From NCBI GenBank assembly GCA_964508135.1, contig CAZDSU010000034.1:1-64000 (forward strand): a DNA stretch of 64,000 bases. The letters are read 5' to 3'. This stretch comes from UBA6168 sp964508135. Its GTDB lineage: Bacteria; Bacteroidota; Bacteroidia; Chitinophagales; Saprospiraceae. The notes beneath the pieces are model-generated. The model was not told the origin of the DNA. It ran no database searches and saw nothing but the letters and a program-made list of their open reading frames with translations. Both the position numbers and the translations under genes were made by a program. Shown piece after piece: positions 59,529 to 64,000 of this stretch (its first letter is position 1; the number at the start of each line of letters is the position of its first letter).

Positions 59529-59638
59529 ATCTTATTTATGGTTAACCCCAGAATCTTAACCCTCCCCTTAGTAGGCATTCAAATGAAATCTGATAAGTTC
59601 AATTTCCCGCATCAACTGTCATAAATCGTTTGACTGCT
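59529..59638. other. dnaE downstream spacer
   Basis: No gene seen. Together with the element at 59639-59806 and the terminator at 59820 it makes up a gap of about 390 bp between dnaE and the RRM gene. Confidence 0.4.
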
Positions 59639-59806
59639 CACTTAGTGCTTTGTCAAATCAATAATGACGGGTCAAAAAAACTATCGCATTTGCCCTTTCT
59701 CGCCGCCTCCGGCGGCTCGTCGGGGGAGAGATTCTTTTGGGGCGGCGGCACCGCCCCAAGCCCCTTGCTTTAACCCGACACAATTTAATTGACAAAGCAC
59801 TCAGTG
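59639..59806. repeat. MITE-like element with terminal inverted repeats
   Basis: CACTTAGTGCTTTGTCAA (59639-59656) and TTGACAAAGCACTCAGTG (59789-59806) are complementary with one mismatch. The 168-bp body holds two GC hairpins (GCCGCCTCCGGCGGC; GGGGCGGCGGCACCGCCCC). It has no coding capacity, and no target-site duplication is evident. Confidence 0.55.
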
Positions 59807-59819
59807 TATCTCTTCAAAT

Positions 59820-59855
59820 AAAAACAGCCCCGGAGTTTCCTCCAGGGCTGTTTTT
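59820..59855 (-). terminator. terminator of the RRM gene (works on both strands)
   Basis: AAAAACAGCCC (59820-59830) pairs with GGGCTGTTTTT (59845-59855), with an inner GGAG/CTCC extension. T-runs on both strands. Confidence 0.85.
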
Positions 59856-59915
59856 ACTTCAAAGTATCTGTATCGTTCCGGCCAGAAGCCGAAAGGCATT
59901 CAAATCTTTAATCTA

Positions 59916-60293
59916 CTAGTAACGGTTTCCACCGCCGCCGCCGTAACCGCCGCCGCCGCCGTAGCCGCCACCGCCGCCACGGTTTCCACCGCCGCCGCCG
60001 TAACCGCCGCCGCCGCCGCCACGGTTTCCACCGCCGCCGCCGCCACGCTCTTCACGTGGTTCAGCTTTCTTGACAACGATGGTGCGTCCGTCAAGTGTGC
60101 TGTCGTTCAACTCAGAGATGGCTTTTTTAGCCTCCTCATCGTTGGGCATTTCCACAAAGCCGAAGCCTTTGGATTTACCGGTGAATTTATCAGTGATAAC
60201 GCTGGCAGAAGAAACTTCGCCAAATTCTTCGAAGGCCTCCCTGAGGTCTTCTGACTGAGTGTCGAAACTCAGTTTTGCTGCAAAAATGTTCAT
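59916..60293 (-). CDS. RRM RNA-binding protein with Gly-rich tail
   Basis: 125 residues. A single RRM (1-80): RNP2 MNIFAAKLSF and RNP1 KGFGFVEMP, with SEDLREAFEEFGEVSSASVITDKFTGKS between them. The tail (about 85-125) is almost only Gly with Asn-Arg and Tyr (GGGGGNRGGGGGYGGGG), coded by a GCC-rich low-complexity stretch. Such proteins act as RNA chaperones, often in the cold. A leader of about 200 nt precedes the start. Confidence 0.93.
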   Translation of the reverse strand: MNIFAAKLSFDTQSEDLREAFEEFGEVSSASVITDKFTGKSKGFGFVEMPNDEEAKKAISELNDSTLDGRTIVVKKAEPREERGGGGGGNRGGGGGGYGGGGGNRGGGGGYGGGGGYGGGGGNRY

Positions 60294-60499
60294 TAATAAT
60301 GAAAATTAAGATGAATAAAACTTGAGAAAACTAGGTGTGAAGCAGTAATAAGTTATTGGAAATGAAACCGGACGAGTGGGCAAGAAGAAAACCGAGGGCA
60401 GGATGACTGTCTTTAGGAGACTTTGCTTGCAGGACTACGGATGGAAATGATTTCCAGAGAATATCGCTTGCTAAACAGAAAATTACTCAATGAACGGCA

Positions 60500-60532
60500 C
60501 AAAGATACAACATAAATTGTTCTGAAAATCAA
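60500..60532 (-). promoter_or_regulatory. promoter of the RRM gene
   Basis: TATCTTTG (60500-60507) with TTG about 22 bp upstream (near 60530). It gives an untranslated leader of about 200 nt (60294-60493), a length seen in cold-regulated RNA-binding genes. Confidence 0.65.
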
Positions 60533-60632
60533 AATCATACACATTTATTTTTTAAGCAATAGTAGCGGCGCTCACCACTGGCTTTGGCCGCAAGTTTTTT
60601 GGGTAATTTCCACACTGTTTTTCCCAATTTTT

Positions 60633-62030
60633 TTACACAATTTCGTACTCTTCGCCCAATTTCGGAATCTCAATCCGACGAAAGCCTTCCTCTAATAGCA
60701 GCGACTTCAGGCTCTCCTGTCGTTCGATTTCGCCGTGCACCATGAACATCTGCTTCACAGATTGACGCTGGTTGCTTATAAAATCAGAAATTTCGCCCCT
60801 GTCAGCGTGAGCCGAGAAAGAGTCCATGATTTCAACGTCGCACCTCACCATTTTTTCCTCACCAAAAAGGCGCAGGTGGTTGGTGCCAGCCCGAAGGCGG
60901 CCAGCGGGCGTTTCCGGTGAGGCATAGCCCACGATAAGCACCGTGTTGCGCTGGTTCTCGATATTGTTGAAAAGATGGTGTTTTACCCGTCCCGCATTGG
61001 CCATGCCAGACGCACTGATTATGATGCAAGGCTCTTCGGAAAAGTTCAGTTTTTTTGAATCTTCCACCTCTTTAATATAGGTCAAACGTCCAAACCCGAA
61101 CGGATTGGGGTCTCGCAGGATGTATGTGCTCAGTTCGGAATCGTAGCATTCAGGGTGCGAGCCGTAGAGCACCGTGGCGTTCACGGCCAGCGGGCTGTCC
61201 ACGTACACCGGTACAGGGGGCAATTGGCCAGTGTTTTCGAGCTGGTCGAGTATGTACACGATTTCCTGGGTGCGGCCCACCCCGAAGGCAGGGATGATGA
61301 GCTTTCCCCGTTTTTCAAGGCAGGTATGTTTGATGATGCGCAGCAATTTGTCGGTTTCTTGTGGCGCAGACTCGTGAAACTGGTCGCCGTAGGTGCTCTC
61401 GCAAATCAGGTAGTCCATCTCTTCCATCTGCTGCGGGTCGCGCAGGATGGGACGGTTGGGCCTGCCGATGTCTCCGGTGAAGCCAAACTTGATAGTATTT
61501 TCACCCTCGGTGATGGTAAGCCCAACGGTTGCGCTGCCCAGAATGTGCCCAGCGTCCCTGAACTCTACCTCCACGCCTGGCCGAACCTCAAACTTTCGGC
61601 CATAGCTAAAGCTGGAAAAACGCTCCATCGTTAACTTTACGTCCTCTTCCCTGTAGAGCGGCTCCCGTTCGTCTCGCACGTGACGCCTGTGTTTGTTGTG
61701 GAATTGGGCATCCCGCTCTTGAATGAGGGCACTGTCCAACAGCATGATGGTGCAAAGGCTCCGGGTAGCGTGGGTGCTATAAATTGGCCCTAGGTAGCCG
61801 TCCTTGATGAGTTTTGGCAGCCGCCCACTGTGGTCAATATGGGCATGGGAAAGAATCACGCAGTCGAGGCTGCGGGGGTCGAACAGCCATTTCTCGTTGA
61901 AATTCTTCATGTGGTCGCTGTTGCCTTGGTACAGGCCACAGTCGAGCAAAATGGTGTAGCCATCGTCGAGGGTGAGTAGGTGGGCGCTGCCGGTCACTTC
62001 ACGGGCAGCGCCACATATTTTTAATTTCAT
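60633..62030 (-). CDS. beta-CASP metallo-beta-lactamase RNA-processing-type protein
   Basis: 465 residues from ATG 62030 (MKLKICGAAREVTGSAH; an ATG 20 codons earlier at 62090 is possible). MBL motif HAHIDHSGRLPKL (about 58), LLDCGLYQGN, the beta-CASP domain with PRDP-like ILRDPQQ and CESTYGDQFH, DSPLAVNATVLYGSHPE, ISASGMANAGRVKHHL and the final FSAHADRGEISDFI. Family members cut RNA (CPSF-73/RNase J-like) or act as exonucleases. The RNA target is unknown. Confidence 0.9.
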   Translation of the reverse strand: MKLKICGAAREVTGSAHLLTLDDGYTILLDCGLYQGNSDHMKNFNEKWLFDPRSLDCVILSHAHIDHSGRLPKLIKDGYLGPIYSTHATRSLCTIMLLDSALIQERDAQFHNKHRRHVRDEREPLYREEDVKLTMERFSSFSYGRKFEVRPGVEVEFRDAGHILGSATVGLTITEGENTIKFGFTGDIGRPNRPILRDPQQMEEMDYLICESTYGDQFHESAPQETDKLLRIIKHTCLEKRGKLIIPAFGVGRTQEIVYILDQLENTGQLPPVPVYVDSPLAVNATVLYGSHPECYDSELSTYILRDPNPFGFGRLTYIKEVEDSKKLNFSEEPCIIISASGMANAGRVKHHLFNNIENQRNTVLIVGYASPETPAGRLRAGTNHLRLFGEEKMVRCDVEIMDSFSAHADRGEISDFISNQRQSVKQMFMVHGEIERQESLKSLLLEEGFRRIEIPKLGEEYEIV

Positions 62031-62177
62031 CTCAAAGTTGTTTTCAGTTATCGCCGTGCATTGCGGGCAGTTTAGCTTCTTAAAGCTCATCCTGACAATT
62101 TGTCGGGACGCAACTTCTCACGGCAGGGCGGAAAGGTACGAAATGCGTTTTGAAAAAAACCAGCCTGGCATGGTTGC

Positions 62178-63242
62178 TCAAAACCGATGAAGCATCTCCC
62201 TTATTTTTTCCTTCGGGAAAAGCCGGATGGCCGTGGTGTCCAGGTGGTAAAATGCCACTGTGACTTGTGGGGATTTATGCAACTTACCCAGCAGTGCCGC
62301 TGCCTCGGCCAAGGCTTCCGACGAAACTCCTTCGAGCCTCAACTGGTCGCCAGCGTAGAGGTAGTGCGCTTGCAGGTAGGTGCTTTTTTGCACTTCGTAG
62401 CGGTGGTGGGCGGTCTTCTTGAAACGAATAGCGTCCTGTAAGTCCGCTGCACTGAGGTTGTTGAGCAGCCTAATCATTTGCCCGTCACGGAAAAGCACAC
62501 CCCAACGGAACATCGGCAACGCTATGTCCAGCGGCATCGGGTAACCCATTGCTGGCTGGGGATTGCTGGCTGGGTCTGGGAGGTAGGTTTTTAATACTTC
62601 GAGGTCGAGGATGGAATTTTCGGTTGCCCAGTCGTCAAGGCTGCCCATGTTGTAGCACATCAACATGCCACGGCTGACGGGCGGTACGCCCGTTTTTTCA
62701 TAATATTTCAACTGATGTAGGCGGATAGTGGCGCTGAGGGCAGTGTTCGGCATTTTTTCCTTGAACCGTTCGAGCAGGGCGAAAAACTTGGCTTGTGTCC
62801 GCTCCGTCCAGTCGCAGTCGAACTGAACTTCTTGGGGCGGCTGTGGCGATAGGGATTTGATTTTTTGAAAAATGCGACCAGCCAGCGTGTCCACTTCCAG
62901 CATGGGCAGGTTGAGCAGGGTGCGGTTGGTGATAAAAATGGTGGGTACGATGTCGAGGCCGCCGAGCCTGGCGGTGTCCATTTCAACTGAAGCAAGCGGC
63001 ACGGGCTGGCCGGTAGCCCCGTCCCAGTCCACGTCGAAGAATTTGACGTAGAGCTTTTTTGCTCCAAGGGAATCGAGGTAACTACGCTCGGCCTCCATGA
63101 GTTGGAGCTGGGTCTGCCAGTGATAAAAAGCAGGGCGAACCACAGAACGGGTAGGCTCTGGGTGGCTGCAGTTAAGATTTGTGAAGCAAAACAAACACAA
63201 GAAAAACGAGCCGAGGCTCGCCAAAAAATTTAGTTCGCTCAT
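62178..63242 (-). CDS. putative lipoprotein with TIM-barrel-like pattern
   Basis: 354 residues from ATG 63242 (MSELNFLASLGSFFLCLFCF, then TNLNCS). The Cys fits a lipobox, so the protein would be anchored in a membrane; the preceding 58 in-frame codons are ignored. AYHWQTQLQLME-like start, KLYVKFFDVDWDGATGQPVP, VPTIFITNRTLL, EVQFDCDWTERTQAKFFALLERFK (an acidic strand end suggests a glycosidase-type barrel), ALSATIRLHQLKYYEKTG and GMLMCYNMGSLDDW. No family recognised; a glycoside hydrolase-like fold is a guess. Confidence 0.6.
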   Translation of the reverse strand: MSELNFLASLGSFFLCLFCFTNLNCSHPEPTRSVVRPAFYHWQTQLQLMEAERSYLDSLGAKKLYVKFFDVDWDGATGQPVPLASVEMDTARLGGLDIVPTIFITNRTLLNLPMLEVDTLAGRIFQKIKSLSPQPPQEVQFDCDWTERTQAKFFALLERFKEKMPNTALSATIRLHQLKYYEKTGVPPVSRGMLMCYNMGSLDDWATENSILDLEVLKTYLPDPASNPQPAMGYPMPLDIALPMFRWGVLFRDGQMIRLLNNLSAADLQDAIRFKKTAHHRYEVQKSTYLQAHYLYAGDQLRLEGVSSEALAEAAALLGKLHKSPQVTVAFYHLDTTAIRLFPKEKIREMLHRF

Positions 63243-63374
63243 ATTTTGACTAAACGGTAAGGACAAGGTTCTGAAAATGAGAAAAATACCCGAATAAGGA
63301 GCGAGCCTTAAAAAAGTCACTAAAAAATGACTTTTTTTAACCAAATTAAATTCGGTCAAGCAAAATCCATTTCT

Positions 63375-63382
63375 TATCTTTG
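63375..63382 (+). promoter_or_regulatory. -7 element of the recQ unit
   Basis: TATCTTTG, followed by GGCAAC. TTCGG about 20 bp upstream is a poor -33 match. It predicts a leader of about 210 nt containing a small ORF. Confidence 0.5.
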
Positions 63383-63449
63383 GCAACTTTTTGTAAAAAG
63401 GCGGCTTTCGTTGCAAAAAACAGCAACAAACTCGTCATCAAAACTAAAA

Positions 63450-63581
63450 ATGGATTTTTTCAAAAATCTTTTTCAAAAGCCTTCTTTCGAGAGGGATTTT
63501 TTAACTACTTTTAACCACCAAGAAATCCCCCTTTACGTGCTCCTCGAACAAGCTATTTCTTATTCATTTACAAGACATTAA
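63450..63581 (+). CDS. candidate small ORF in the recQ leader
   Basis: 43 codons (MDFFKNLFQKPSFERDFL... to IPLYVLLEQAISYSFTRH) from ATG 63450 to TAA 63581. It ends 17 nt before the recQ ATG, which would permit coupled translation. The amino-acid composition is plausible, but no family is known. Confidence 0.4.
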   Translation: MDFFKNLFQKPSFERDFLTTFNHQEIPLYVLLEQAISYSFTRH

Positions 63582-63598
63582 TTTAAACACACAGCGAA

Positions 63599-64000
63599 AT
63601 GACGTTAGTTGCGGAAAAACCCAGCGTAGGTGATGCGATAAACGAGGCACTCCAACAATTCTTCGGCTTCGAAAACTTCAAAGGCAATCAAAAGGCAATC
63701 GTCCAAAGCGTCCTTGATGGAAAGGACACCTTCGTCATCATGCCGACAGGCGGCGGAAAGTCACTTTGCTACCAGCTACCTGCCCTGATGATGGAAGGCA
63801 CGGCCCTTGTGATATCCCCTTTGATTGCATTGATGAAAAACCAGGTGGACAGCATCCGGGGCTACAGCGATGAAGACGAAGTGGCGCACTTCCTCAATTC
63901 CTCCCTCACCAGGGTGCAAATGAAAGAGGTGAAACAGGACATCGTGGACGGCAAGACCAAGCTCCTGTACGTCGCACCAGAGACGCTTACCAAGGAGGAG
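63599..64000 (+). CDS. recQ: ATP-dependent DNA helicase RecQ (5' part)
   Basis: 134 codons from ATG 63599, cut by the window edge. Motif 0 FGFENFKGNQKAIVQSVL, Walker A MPTGGGKSLCYQLPAL (about 50-65) and motif Ia ISPLIALMKNQVD identify RecQ. The motif II DEAH region lies beyond the edge. It unwinds DNA in recombination and repair. The first 10 residues (MTLVAEKPSV) are longer than usual. Confidence 0.93.
   Translation, partial: MTLVAEKPSVGDAINEALQQFFGFENFKGNQKAIVQSVLDGKDTFVIMPTGGGKSLCYQLPALMMEGTALVISPLIALMKNQVDSIRGYSDEDEVAHFLNSSLTRVQMKEVKQDIVDGKTKLLYVAPETLTKEE

Noticed and set aside
59900..60094. Ala/Val-rich frame within the RRM gene tail
   Set aside because: A shift of the Gly-codon repeat in another frame; low-complexity artefact.

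Overview
The window is chromosomal DNA of a Bacteroidota member, most likely from the Saprospiria. The pointers are promoters of the TAnnTTTG type with a TTG about 20 bp upstream, no visible Shine-Dalgarno sequences, some TTG/GTG starts, and several Bacteroidota-typical families (DUF4097, DUF4175, DUF5723 and DUF6913 types, a DAHP synthase-chorismate mutase fusion). GC is about 50-58% in most genes. The content is largely housekeeping; no prophage, transposase, rRNA or CRISPR array was seen. The most unusual material lies in leaders and spacers.

Layout. 0-3 kb: an ECF sigma factor, membrane anti-sigma and exported DUF4097 protein on the minus strand. 3-12 kb: gltX, a polysaccharide deacetylase, an M29 aminopeptidase, a DtxR-type metal regulator with its operator inside its own promoter, a second ECF sigma factor and a membrane histidine kinase. 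12-19 kb: an ApbE fusion protein, a Tat-exported Gfo/Idh oxidoreductase, an MltD-like lytic transglycosylase, gatA and pheS. 19-28 kb: an O-antigen ligase-like protein, a two-gene ATPase/nuclease-like cassette with mosaic base composition, a GT-C/TPR protein and a giant DUF4175 coiled-coil protein. 28-33 kb: the operon pheA - aminotransferase - tyrA - aroF/chorismate mutase (minus strand), preceded by tRNA-Asp. 33-38 kb: accA, a DUF6913-type gene, dapA, odhB and ybeY. 38-48 kb: an RsbW-like kinase, thiolase, DUF5723 protein, dgkA, an EEP hydrolase, tadA, a sugar nucleotidyltransferase, an ABC permease and upp. 48-64 kb: a PaaE-like reductase, two glycosyltransferases, PBP1A, dnaE, an RRM protein, a beta-CASP protein, a lipoprotein and the start of recQ.

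Main finds. (1) The aromatic operon leader carries two successive attenuators. Each has a short peptide rich in Phe/Tyr/Trp codons (MNLYSNNFWFSFYFYGQP and MSTNQTSFFCSFYFFWGFP) followed by an intrinsic terminator, and a consensus promoter lies upstream. I know of no described tandem arrangement of this kind. (2) Degenerate 7-8 nt 'word' arrays, often paired with their reverse complement, fill the spacers just upstream of many start codons; two arrays are inserted in frame in membrane protein genes. (3) An AAA ATPase overlaps a PD-(D/E)xK-like protein as a possible defence pair; the central part of the ATPase gene is about 32% GC, against about 50-55% in its Walker-motif ends. (4) Several long inverted-repeat elements occur, including a two-copy family at 2.9 and 5.4 kb and a perfect 34-bp-arm element between tyrA and aroF.
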